DNA from: Candidatus Iainarchaeum sp.
GTDB taxonomy: Archaea > Iainarchaeota > Iainarchaeia > Iainarchaeales > JAAZKV01
DNA: 15,928 nt
NCBI GenBank assembly: GCA_026397035.1
Contig: JAPLVQ010000105.1
Span: forward strand, 1-15,928
Direction: 5' to 3'
Shown here: positions 1-6,159 of the stretch, one piece after another
Layout: each line of letters starts with the position of its first letter
Numbering within the stretch: position 1 is the first letter of the stretch
Notes under the pieces: model-generated
What the model was told of the DNA's origin: nothing
Database searches by the model: none
Seen by the model: only the letters and a program-made list of their open reading frames with translations
Program-made: the position numbers and the translations under genes

Positions 1-36
1 ATTTTTGAGGTATTTTTGTATTATTGTTTCTCAAAA

Positions 37-351
37 CTATTTCTTCTCATACCTGTTCTTATCTCTTTCTTCATATTTTTGAATCATTTTTTTCCATGCT
101 GTGTCAAGATCTATTTTTTGAGAGTTCGCAAGGCAGCATATGGTGAAAAGAACATCAGCCATTTCCTGACTTAGTTCGTTTGTTTCTTCGGTAGATTTTT
201 TCTTTTTCGGTCCCCATATATGGTTTACTTCGCGAGCAAGTTCCCCCACTTCTTCAGTGAGCCTAGCAAGTATTTCGTGTGGTTGCCAATATTGGGGTTT
301 CCATTGTGAAGTCCATTTTTCAACATCATTTTGTATGTCTTTTAGTGCCAT
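37..351 (-). CDS. MazG-like nucleotide pyrophosphohydrolase
   Basis: A 104-residue protein of the all-alpha MazG/dUTPase-like superfamily, which hydrolyses (d)NTPs to monophosphates and pyrophosphate and is usually thought to clean non-canonical nucleotides from the cytoplasmic pool. The metal-binding signature is complete: EExxE at residues 33-37 (EEVGE) and ExxD at 63-66 (EMAD) on the next helix, separated by a lysine-rich loop (GPKKKK). The length fits the short single-domain MazG proteins that act as dimers or tetramers rather than the tandem-domain bacterial MazG. The ATG start follows a strong Shine-Dalgarno. It is transcribed divergently from topA. The substrate cannot be told from sequence. 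The family call is secure. Confidence 0.88.
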   Translation of the reverse strand: MALKDIQNDVEKWTSQWKPQYWQPHEILARLTEEVGELAREVNHIWGPKKKKSTEETNELSQEMADVLFTICCLANSQKIDLDTAWKKMIQKYEERDKNRYEKK

Positions 352-357
352 AAGGTA

Positions 358-366
358 CCCTCCTTT
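358..366 (-). promoter_or_regulatory. Shine-Dalgarno of the MazG-like gene
   Basis: On the minus strand this reads AAAGGAGGG, six bases before the ATG. It is the strongest ribosome-binding site in the window and supports the chosen start. It implies a transcribed leader, so the TATA box should lie further upstream (about 395-408). Confidence 0.7.
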
Positions 367-394
367 AGAGATATAAAATACTCTTTTTATGAAG

Positions 395-408
395 TTTATT
401 TAATATTA
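395..408 (-). promoter_or_regulatory. candidate TATA box for the MazG-like gene
   Basis: An AT-only stretch (TTTATTTAATATTA on the plus strand) whose centre lies about 50 nt before the ATG. Transcription would start near 376 and leave a leader of about 25 nt containing the Shine-Dalgarno. A second AT-rich box at 371-380 is only 25 nt from the ATG and would exclude the Shine-Dalgarno from the transcript, so I prefer this one. Confidence 0.4.
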
Positions 409-442
409 TCGAATTCCCTTCTTGTCGTATTCGTATGAAGCA

Positions 443-450
443 TTTAAGTT
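443..450 (+). promoter_or_regulatory. TATA box of topA (leaderless)
   Basis: TTTAAGTT centred about 28 nt before the ATG at 475, with no Shine-Dalgarno between. This is the spacing expected when transcription starts at or next to the start codon. Confidence 0.55.
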
Positions 451-474
451 TTTTTCGTTTGCTTGTTATTATTG

Positions 475-2697
475 ATGGATATAATTATTTCGGAGAAAGC
501 GATTGCTGGAGAAAATATTGCTAAATGCTTGGCGGACGGGAGTGTAAAGAATTCCACTGTTTTGGGTGCTCGGGTTTTTGATTTTTCCTGGAAGGGTAAT
601 GAAATTAGGCTTATTCCTTTGCGCGGGCATATTTCTGATGTTGAGTTTGAAAAGAAGTACGCGAATTGGAGGGGAGTTGATGTTCGAGAATTAATTAACC
701 CTAAAATTATTCTTTACGCAGAGAAAGAATTTGCTATTATTAACGCGATTAAGGAGCTTTCAAGCGGAGCAAATAATTTTATTGTTGCTACTGATGCGGA
801 CAGGGAAGGAGAGTCCATCGGGCTTGAGGCGATCACTTATGCGCAGTCAGTAAATAAAAAAATTAATATTTCCAGAGCTTATTTCTCAGCTATTACTAAA
901 GAGGATATGGATAAGTCTTTTTCTTCGCTTGAAAAGTTTGATTATAATTTTGCTTATTCTGCTAATGCCCGAAGGGAGATTGATTTGGTTTGGGGGGCGG
1001 TCTTGACTCGTTTTATTTCTATTGTTTCGGGCCAGATTGGAAAAGAGTTTTTGAGTGTGGGCCGTGTTCAGACGCCCGTTCTGGCTCTGATTGTAGATAG
1101 AGAGAAGGTGCGTCTTGCTTTTAAAAATAAAAAATATTGGGAGGTTGTTGCGCATTGCGAGAAGAATGAAATGCTTTTTGAGGCTATTCATCAGGAGGAA
1201 AAGTTTTGGGACAAAGTTAAGGCGCAGGCCGTTTTTGATAAGGATCCAAAGAAAGGGGTTGTGAAAAAGATTGATACTCGTGTTCGTGTGATAAAAAAGC
1301 CTGTTCCTTTTAATACTACTGAGTTTTTGCGTGCGGCTACTTCTCTTGGTTTCTCTGCGGGGCGGTCAATAGATATTGCGGAGACGCTTTATCAAAAAGG
1401 TTTTACTTCTTATCCAAGGACTGATAATTCTACTTATCCAAAGTCTCTTGATCTTAGGCAGGTTTTAAATAAGCTTGCGAGTGTTAAGGCGCTTTTGGAT
1501 AGTGTGGCGCTTGTGCTTGCTCAAAAAGAAATTGTTCCTTCTGCTGGAAAAGAAGCTAAGGATCATCCTCCTATTTATCCTGTTCTTGGTGTTCAAAAAG
1601 AGGCTTTGAGTATTGAGGAGTGGAGGATTTATGAATTAATTTGCAGGCGTTTTCTTGCTACACTTAGCGAGGACGCAAAGACGGAGAATACAAGTGTGTT
1701 ACTGGATATTTCTAATGAGCCTTTTATTGCAAAGGGCCAGGTTATTTTGTTTTCCGGATGGAAAGCGGTTTATCCTTATAGTGAGCTTAATGAATCGCTT
1801 TTGCCAAAACTTGTTGTTGGGGATGAGGTTAAGGTTTTGAAGCTTGATTTAAATGAGAAAGAAACTCAGCCGCCCGGGAGATATAGTCAGGGTTCGTTAA
1901 TTAAATTAATGGAAGAAAATAATTTGGGAACAAAGTCTACTCGTCCTTCAATTATTCAGAAGCTTTATGCGCGGAAATATATTTCAGGGAATAAAAGTAT
2001 TGAGCCTAGTAAAGTAGCTTTTGCGGTTATTGATTCGCTCGAGAAGCATTGTGAGACTGTGACTAAACCCGAGATGACGGCGAGTCTTGAGAAAGAGATG
2101 GATAGTGTTGCCGCGGGAAAGAAGAGTCAATTTATGGTTGTCGAAGGGTCTTGTTCTGATTTAAGAAAAGTAATGGATGCGCTTTTTAAAAATAAGGATG
2201 TGGTAGGACTTGAACTTAGAACGGCTCTTCGTTCTAGTGAAAGAATTGGTTTGTGTTCTTGCGGTTCTAATCTTGTGTTGCGTAAGAGCAAGATTGGAAA
2301 GCGTTTTGTTGGGTGTAGCGCGTATCCTAATTGTACTGTTACTTATCCTCTTCCACAGAAAGGATTGATTTTTCCGCTTAACGAGTGTTGCCCTGATTGT
2401 AAAGCACCTTTGATTAATGTAAAGAATGGGCGTTTTAATTACAAGATGTGTTTGAAAATGGATTGTGTGTCAAAGAAGGATTGGGTAAAGAAGACAGTGG
2501 GCACTTTGGCGGCAATAACAACTTCTGCTTCGGTTTCTAAGGAAACTGCTGTTCTTTCCTCAGTATTATCCGCTCAAAAAAGTTCTTCTTCAAGTGCCCC
2601 ATCCATAACTGCTCCTGAGCCGGTAAAAAAATCCCTTGTATTAAAGGAAAAAAAGCCTCGCGTAAAAAGAGTTAGTGTAAAAAAACTTTTGAAATAA
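475..2697 (+). CDS. topA: DNA topoisomerase I (type IA, archaeal)
   Basis: A type IA topoisomerase of 740 residues that relaxes negatively supercoiled DNA by transient single-strand cleavage through a 5'-phosphotyrosyl link. The N-terminal TOPRIM domain carries the acidic DxD of the motif TDADREGE (Asp107, Asp109). The catalytic tyrosine is Tyr313 in SYPRTDNS. Two four-cysteine zinc-ribbon modules follow: Cys594/596/614/620 and Cys638 or 639/642/659/664. The last 75 or so residues form a serine- and lysine-rich low-complexity tail, probably binding DNA. The open frame extends upstream to a TTG at 463, but the ATG at 475 starts the conserved MDIIISEKAIAGENIAK segment and sits at leaderless distance from a TATA box. 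It lacks the helicase domain of reverse gyrase. Confidence 0.96.
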   Translation: MDIIISEKAIAGENIAKCLADGSVKNSTVLGARVFDFSWKGNEIRLIPLRGHISDVEFEKKYANWRGVDVRELINPKIILYAEKEFAIINAIKELSSGANNFIVATDADREGESIGLEAITYAQSVNKKINISRAYFSAITKEDMDKSFSSLEKFDYNFAYSANARREIDLVWGAVLTRFISIVSGQIGKEFLSVGRVQTPVLALIVDREKVRLAFKNKKYWEVVAHCEKNEMLFEAIHQEEKFWDKVKAQAVFDKDPKKGVVKKIDTRVRVIKKPVPFNTTEFLRAATSLGFSAGRSIDIAETLYQKGFTSYPRTDNSTYPKSLDLRQVLNKLASVKALLDSVALVLAQKEIVPSAGKEAKDHPPIYPVLGVQKEALSIEEWRIYELICRRFLATLSEDAKTENTSVLLDISNEPFIAKGQVILFSGWKAVYPYSELNESLLPKLVVGDEVKVLKLDLNEKETQPPGRYSQGSLIKLMEENNLGTKSTRPSIIQKLYARKYISGNKSIEPSKVAFAVIDSLEKHCETVTKPEMTASLEKEMDSVAAGKKSQFMVVEGSCSDLRKVMDALFKNKDVVGLELRTALRSSERIGLCSCGSNLVLRKSKIGKRFVGCSAYPNCTVTYPLPQKGLIFPLNECCPDCKAPLINVKNGRFNYKMCLKMDCVSKKDWVKKTVGTLAAITTSASVSKETAVLSSVLSAQKSSSSSAPSITAPEPVKKSLVLKEKKPRVKRVSVKKLLK

Positions 2698-2702
2698 GAG
2701 AC

Positions 2703-2708
2703 TTTTTT
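2703..2708 (+). terminator. T-run terminator after topA (weak)
   Basis: Six consecutive T residues begin six bases after the topA stop codon, with no hairpin. Archaeal polymerase can terminate on T-rich tracts, and the next gene has its own TATA box. Confidence 0.3.
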
Positions 2709-2758
2709 AGCATGCATTTATTTTGCCTAATCTCACAAAATCGGGTTTAATCTTAATG

Positions 2759-2767
2759 TTTATTAAA
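2759..2767 (+). promoter_or_regulatory. TATA box of the membrane-protein gene
   Basis: TTTATTAAA centred 27 nt before the ATG at 2790, with no Shine-Dalgarno, consistent with a leaderless transcript separate from topA. Confidence 0.5.
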
Positions 2768-2789
2768 CCAAAAGTATTTGTATTACCTG

Positions 2790-3593
2790 ATGGTTCATAG
2801 TCCGCACGGGATTAGGGGAACACTTATAGTTTCCATTGATGTTTTGCTAAAGCATCCTTCACTCATCTTCCCAAAACTCCTTGTCGCGCTTCTTTATGGT
2901 TTTGGTGTTTTGAAGAGTATTACTCTAGCAAAACAGGTTCTCCCTGTTCTTTCTTCCTTCTACTCGCATTCATCAGCAGTTCTTCCTGATTTTAGCGGGC
3001 TATTTTCTGATGTTTTATTATTGTTAATAGTTTCTGCTGTGGCTTTTTTTCTTGATATTATTTTTTCAGGGGTGTATCCTCGTCTTGTTGAGACGGCTCT
3101 TGAGGGAAGAGTTTCTTTTTCAAAAGCATTTTCTTTGGTTAGAAAAAAGCTCAAGTTAATTTTATTTGTGGGTATACTCGCTTGGCTTATTGTTGGAGCG
3201 CTTTCTGCGGTTCTTTCAGTAGTTTTGTTGTTTTTTAATTTGAATGAGGTTTCATGGCTTTTCTCTTTTGCGGTGGCGTTCAGCTTTATTTTCTTTTTTT
3301 ATTTTTTATTTCCAACTGTTGTTTTCAAGGATGATAATGTAAAGTCCTCTTTTTTGGATACGCTTAAAGAATCTTTTAGTAATGGCAGGATGGTTTTTCT
3401 TTTTTCGCTGATTCCTTTTTCAGTTTCAATAGTAAAGTTTGTAGTGGCTTTTTTTGCCGATAAGCCTGATATGCTTTTTGTTTATTGGGTTCTTGTTGTT
3501 ATTACTTCGGTAGTGTATTCGGTTCATGCTATCGCCAATCAGGTTTTGTTTGAGAGGATTTATCTTAAACACAAAAAGCATTTTGGGGATTAA
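2790..3593 (+). CDS. polytopic membrane protein, unknown function
   Basis: A 267-residue integral membrane protein that I do not recognise. About six hydrophobic segments are visible, at roughly residues 24-44, 73-95, 122-150, 153-178, 201-222 and 228-250. Two short amphipathic stretches look alike and each precedes a membrane segment: FSKAFSLVRKKLKLILF near 110-126 and FLDTLKESFSNGRMVFLF near 188-205. This suggests an internal duplication of three segments each. The pattern recalls small uncharacterised archaeal membrane families, but no catalytic or transport motif is present. The frame could open at a TTG at 2778; the ATG at 2790 is preferred because of TATA spacing. No functional link to topA is evident. 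Confidence 0.75.
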   Translation: MVHSPHGIRGTLIVSIDVLLKHPSLIFPKLLVALLYGFGVLKSITLAKQVLPVLSSFYSHSSAVLPDFSGLFSDVLLLLIVSAVAFFLDIIFSGVYPRLVETALEGRVSFSKAFSLVRKKLKLILFVGILAWLIVGALSAVLSVVLLFFNLNEVSWLFSFAVAFSFIFFFYFLFPTVVFKDDNVKSSFLDTLKESFSNGRMVFLFSLIPFSVSIVKFVVAFFADKPDMLFVYWVLVVITSVVYSVHAIANQVLFERIYLKHKKHFGD

Positions 3594-3743
3594 ACCCAAA
3601 ATAAAGGGTCTAAAAACCGCGCAAATAGTCAAAAAACTTATTTTTGGCTAAATATTTCTCTCATCTTTAATAACAACGACGAATTCCCAACAGCATTATC
3701 CATCAAATCCTAAAAATCAGTATTTCTTCCTATTTTTTCAAAC

Positions 3744-3825
3744 TTTTTTTGAAATTAGGGGGTTGGAATTAGAATTAGATCCAATTAAAGCCTGGTGAGC
3801 CTACCCCCAAAATTTCATCCAAAAA
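3744..3825. ncRNA. candidate structured RNA element, unknown class
   Basis: Nested complementary arms surround a GC-rich island. TGAAATT (3750-3756) pairs with AATTTCA (3811-3817), GGGGG (3758-3762) with CCCCC (3804-3808), and an inner TTGGA (3763-3767) with TCCAA (3780-3784). Outermost, T-rich 3744-3749 can pair with AAAAA at 3821-3825. The 3' side keeps an unpaired segment (about 3785-3803) containing AGCCT twice. It is not a complete tRNA and I do not recognise a C/D or H/ACA box set. The strand of transcription is unknown. It could also be a DNA-level inverted repeat or a leader element. Confidence 0.3.
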
Positions 3826-3931
3826 CTTTTATTTTTCACACCTCTCTTTCAACACCTCCCATAAAAATTTCTTTTACAACAGGTATAAGGTTCTACTTTA
3901 TTAATAAGTATTGGTTCAAACATAATGTGAA

Positions 3932-3955
3932 AAAAGATACACTTAAATATCTTTT
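3932..3955. promoter_or_regulatory. inverted repeat enclosing the TATA box: candidate operator
   Basis: A perfect 8-bp inverted repeat, AAAAGATA (3932-3939) and TATCTTTT (3948-3955), with an 8-bp spacer. The TATA-like ACTTAAATAT (3941-3950) lies in the spacer and the right arm. A regulator bound here would block the TATA-binding protein. Lrp-family regulators commonly bind palindromes and repress their own genes, so autoregulation by the downstream product is the natural hypothesis. Confidence 0.45.
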
Positions 3956-3974
3956 CATGTAATAATTTGTTACT

Positions 3975-3998
3975 ATGAAGTGCTTTTATTGCAATTGA
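3975..3998 (+). CDS. seven-codon leader ORF (speculative)
   Basis: ATG at 3975 opens the frame MKCFYCN and then TGA. The ATG lies about 29 nt after the centre of the TATA box, the spacing at which other genes here appear to start leaderless. The stop falls just before the GGTGGT ribosome-binding site of the Lrp-like gene, so the mRNA could begin with this peptide and reinitiate on the main gene. Two of seven codons are cysteine. Chance is a serious alternative for so short a frame. Confidence 0.25.
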   Translation: MKCFYCN

Positions 3999-4003
3999 CG
4001 TAA

Positions 4004-4010
4004 AGGTGGT
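4004..4010 (+). promoter_or_regulatory. Shine-Dalgarno deciding the TTG start of the Lrp-like gene
   Basis: AGGTGGT ends four bases before a TTG at 4015. An almost identical site (GAGGTGGT, five bases before ATG) precedes the pilin-like gene at 11266. This favours TTG 4015 over the GTG at 4006, which lies inside the site. Confidence 0.5.
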
Positions 4011-4014
4011 TTTT

Positions 4015-4554
4015 TTGGCGCAGAAGATGAAAGTAAATGATGAAATTCGTTTGAATATTTTAAAGGCTCTTCTTGAGAAGGGCGCGTCGCATCCAAATAT
4101 TGGGCGGATTAAAACAAAAACTGATTATCACTTGGCAACTATTAAGAGTTCGCTTGATTTTCTCCAGAAGGAAGGAATTGTTACTGGTTTTGGCCCTAAA
4201 ATTGCTTTTTGGAAACTTGGTTTTAAGCTTGAAGCGGTAGAGCTTTTGCAGCTTGATTTTTCAAAGCCCGCGCTTGTGGAAAAATATTTGGATATTGCAA
4301 GAAACGATCCTCATGTTTTTGCGTTGAACTCTGTAATGGGTTCGGGGAATTTTAATGTGATTAGTTTTCAGTTTTATGAGGATGTTGAAGCATACCATAA
4401 GAATTTGCAGGAGACTTATGTAAAAAAGATTCCAAATTATTATGAAATAGTGAAAGATAGGCAGGTATTTTACTTGACTGAACCGACGTTTAAGAGAGGC
4501 TCGCGCACAAACTCAATTATTGAGATAATGAGAAAGAATGCCGCGCTTGATTAA
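4015..4554 (+). CDS. Lrp/AsnC-like transcriptional regulator
   Basis: A protein of 179 residues with a winged-helix N-terminal half (about residues 5-60, NDEIRLNILKALLEKGA through LDFLQKEGIVTGFGPKI) and a C-terminal alpha/beta region that looks like the RAM/ACT-like effector domain of Lrp/AsnC regulators. The segment HVFALNSVMGSGNFNVIS, then YEDVEAYHKNL, matches the family pattern of a glycine turn before a beta strand. Such proteins oligomerise on DNA and often sense amino acids. The closing stretch after FYLTEPTFKRGSR is basic. Start is TTG at 4015, chosen from the ribosome-binding site. A palindrome over its own TATA box points to autoregulation, and a hairpin terminator overlaps its stop codon. 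Effector and targets are unknown. Confidence 0.7.
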   Translation: MAQKMKVNDEIRLNILKALLEKGASHPNIGRIKTKTDYHLATIKSSLDFLQKEGIVTGFGPKIAFWKLGFKLEAVELLQLDFSKPALVEKYLDIARNDPHVFALNSVMGSGNFNVISFQFYEDVEAYHKNLQETYVKKIPNYYEIVKDRQVFYLTEPTFKRGSRTNSIIEIMRKNAALD

Positions 4555-4575
4555 AGCGGCTTTTTTATTTTGTTT
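4540..4575 (+). terminator. hairpin terminator overlapping the Lrp-like stop codon
   Basis: GCCGC (4540-4544) pairs with GCGGC (4556-4560), or alternatively GCTT with AAGC in a bulged stem, followed by TTTTTTATTTTG. The stop codon TAA (4552-4554) is inside the loop. This looks like a bacterial intrinsic terminator, which is less typical of archaea than a plain T tract. Confidence 0.5.
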
Positions 4576-4592
4576 TTTAAAAACTTTTTGTG

Positions 4593-5408
4593 ATGAGTAT
4601 GGATATTTTGCTTGATTTGAATAAATCCGTTGATGAGAATGCCGCTTATTATTTTGAAGAGGCGAAAGAGGCGCGCAAAAAAGTTGCTGGTTTAAGGAAA
4701 GCTATTTCTATTTTTGAAGAGAAGGCTTTGAACCAGAAAAAGAATGATGCACTTAATGAGGCAAAAAAAGAAGCGGTAAAGAAGAATTCTTTGCGTCAGA
4801 GGAAGTGGTTTGAGAATTTCAGGTGGTTTTTTTCTTCTGATAATTTACTTGTTGTTGGTGGTAAGGATGCTCATTCTAACGAAGAGATTGTAAAAAACAG
4901 GATGAAGAAGAAGGATGTTTATTTTCATGCCGAAGTGTTCGGCGCGCCGCATTGTTTTATTCAGAATCCCAATCCAAAAGAAGATTTCACTCCGCCAGAA
5001 AGTACAATGAACGAAGCCGCAATTTTTGCGGTTACTTTTTCAAAAGCTTGGGAAGAGGCTCGTCCGATTGCCGATGCTTATTCGGTACTGCCCGAGCAGG
5101 TTTCAAAAACCGCTAAACCAGGGGAGTACTTAGGTACGGGGGCGTTTATGATTTACGGCGAGCGTAATTGGTTCAAAAAATCCGTTCTCTCATGTGCTGT
5201 TGGTTATTTTCCTCGCGAAAGAACTTTAATGTGCGGTCCGCTTTCTGCAATAAAAAAGCATTGTAACTTTTTGATTGAATTAAAACAGGGTTCTCTTTCA
5301 AAAGAAAAAACCGCCAAAACACTTAAAGAAAGGTTTGAAAAGAAAGGCTTGATTTTCTCAATTGATGATTTTGTTTCTTTACTTCCTAATGGGAGGTTTG
5401 AACTTTGA
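4593..5408 (+). CDS. stand-alone NFACT-R domain protein (RqcH/NEMF C-terminal half)
   Basis: 271 residues matching the C-terminal half of the NFACT family (bacterial RqcH, eukaryotic NEMF/Rqc2), which binds the large ribosomal subunit and tRNA during rescue of stalled nascent chains. Residues 8-35 match the DL.KSV.ENA.YYFEEAKEARKK coiled-coil opening. Residues 36-70 continue charged and helical. Residues 71-195 are the NFACT-R (DUF814) domain, with KWFENFRWFFSSDNLLVVGG, later HAEVFGAPH, TMNEAA and VSKTAKPGEYLGTGAFMI. The N-terminal NFACT-N and HhH domains, about 250 or more residues, are absent, and no upstream frame could encode them. A partner NFACT-N gene may lie elsewhere. GTG 4590, ATG 4593 and ATG 4599 are all possible starts; 4593 is about 27 nt from a TTTTTTATTTT box. 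Confidence 0.88.
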   Translation: MSMDILLDLNKSVDENAAYYFEEAKEARKKVAGLRKAISIFEEKALNQKKNDALNEAKKEAVKKNSLRQRKWFENFRWFFSSDNLLVVGGKDAHSNEEIVKNRMKKKDVYFHAEVFGAPHCFIQNPNPKEDFTPPESTMNEAAIFAVTFSKAWEEARPIADAYSVLPEQVSKTAKPGEYLGTGAFMIYGERNWFKKSVLSCAVGYFPRERTLMCGPLSAIKKHCNFLIELKQGSLSKEKTAKTLKERFEKKGLIFSIDDFVSLLPNGRFEL

Positions 5409-5414
5409 CAACAA

Positions 5415-6113
5415 TTAATGCTGTTCTTGAGCAGAATGCCATCTTTTTAAATATTCAAGTATTCTTTTAGTTTTTTCAGGTGAAAAGTTTTGACTTTTTG
5501 CATATAGGACTAAATCGATTGGTTCCACAATGGTCAGTTCAAGTATAACTGGTTTTTTTGGGTTTGCAAAAGAAACATTTGTTGAATTTTCTAAACTTGG
5601 TTCCAATCCTGCTTCTTGCATTTTTGATTTTACTTTTTCAAGTGCAGCTAAATGCCGTGCTTGTGCGTACAGGCAGCCCGTATATTCTATTCCCCCAAAA
5701 TCATGGTATGCTTGATTAAGGTATCCTTTTGGAGTGTTTTTGGTCAATTGTGCCTGATATTCTGCAAGTTCTTTGTGTATCGGGACTTCTTGCATGTGTA
5801 GTTCCCAGCCACCTCTCATTTTACGGTAACCGTTTGCCTGTGGGACATTTTTCGGAAATAGTTCATGTGCGATTTTGAATTCCCAAAACATTTTAGGGAC
5901 ATTTTTTTCGCTGTCATTTCGATAGAATTTTACTAGTTCTCCTTTGGAATGAAAAACAGAAGATAAGGGATATTTCATGTCTCTTTTTCTATAAACTCTT
6001 GTATATCCACCTTGGGCAAAGTTTTCTGCACCTTTGTAAGTTTTGTCAAGTAAATCCATTGTTTTTTTAGGTATGCAGCTTTTTTTCAACAATCTTAGAA
6101 GTTTTATAGACAT
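5415..6113 (-). CDS. uncharacterised protein, possibly kinase-fold without catalytic residues
   Basis: 232 residues with no family I can name confidently. The first half reads like a kinase N-lobe. QGGYTRVYRKR (34-44) resembles a glycine loop, LVKFYR (60-65) the beta-3 lysine, and MFWEFKIAHELFPKNVPQAN (75-94) the C helix with Glu78, followed by a hinge-like MQEVPIH (107-113). The second half has GLEPSLENSTNVSF (169-182) and VILELTIVEP (189-198) where the catalytic loop and the metal-binding motif would be, but there is no HxD and no DFG aspartate. It could be a pseudokinase-like binding protein or simply an unrelated fold. No signal peptide or membrane segment. It converges on the NFACT-R gene with six bases between stop codons and follows the secreted-protein gene on the same strand. 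Confidence 0.6.
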   Translation of the reverse strand: MSIKLLRLLKKSCIPKKTMDLLDKTYKGAENFAQGGYTRVYRKRDMKYPLSSVFHSKGELVKFYRNDSEKNVPKMFWEFKIAHELFPKNVPQANGYRKMRGGWELHMQEVPIHKELAEYQAQLTKNTPKGYLNQAYHDFGGIEYTGCLYAQARHLAALEKVKSKMQEAGLEPSLENSTNVSFANPKKPVILELTIVEPIDLVLYAKSQNFSPEKTKRILEYLKRWHSAQEQH

Positions 6114-6130
6114 AAAATAATTGGGTTTGT

Positions 6131-6143
6131 GCTTAATTTAAGC
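6131..6143 (-). promoter_or_regulatory. palindromic TATA box upstream of the 5415-6113 gene
   Basis: GCTTAATTTAAGC is a 13-bp palindrome around a central T, centred 24 nt from the ATG at 6113. It can serve as a TATA box for leaderless transcription, and its symmetry could also be an operator half-site pair. Confidence 0.4.
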
Positions 6144-6159
6144 TTTTTTATTCAGAAGA

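Larger units (their letters stand above)
3594..4014. other. long non-coding stretch with folded element and promoter
   Basis: About 420 bases without a convincing protein gene. From left to right I see a T-rich zone after the membrane-protein gene, a GC-rich island with nested complementary arms (about 3744-3825) in otherwise AT-rich DNA, a pyrimidine-rich stretch (3826-3890) with nothing I can name, then the promoter, inverted repeat, seven-codon leader ORF and ribosome-binding site of the Lrp-like gene. Confidence 0.6.

Noticed and set aside
463..474. TTG start giving four extra residues to topoisomerase I
   Set aside because: ATG 475 matches the family N-terminus and the leaderless TATA spacing.
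3758..3808. tRNA gene suggested by GGGGG/CCCCC ends and a T-arm-like helix in reverse complement
   Set aside because: Only 51 nt between the tracts, a 12-nt loop where 7 is needed, no anticodon arm and no canonical GTTCGA-type T loop.
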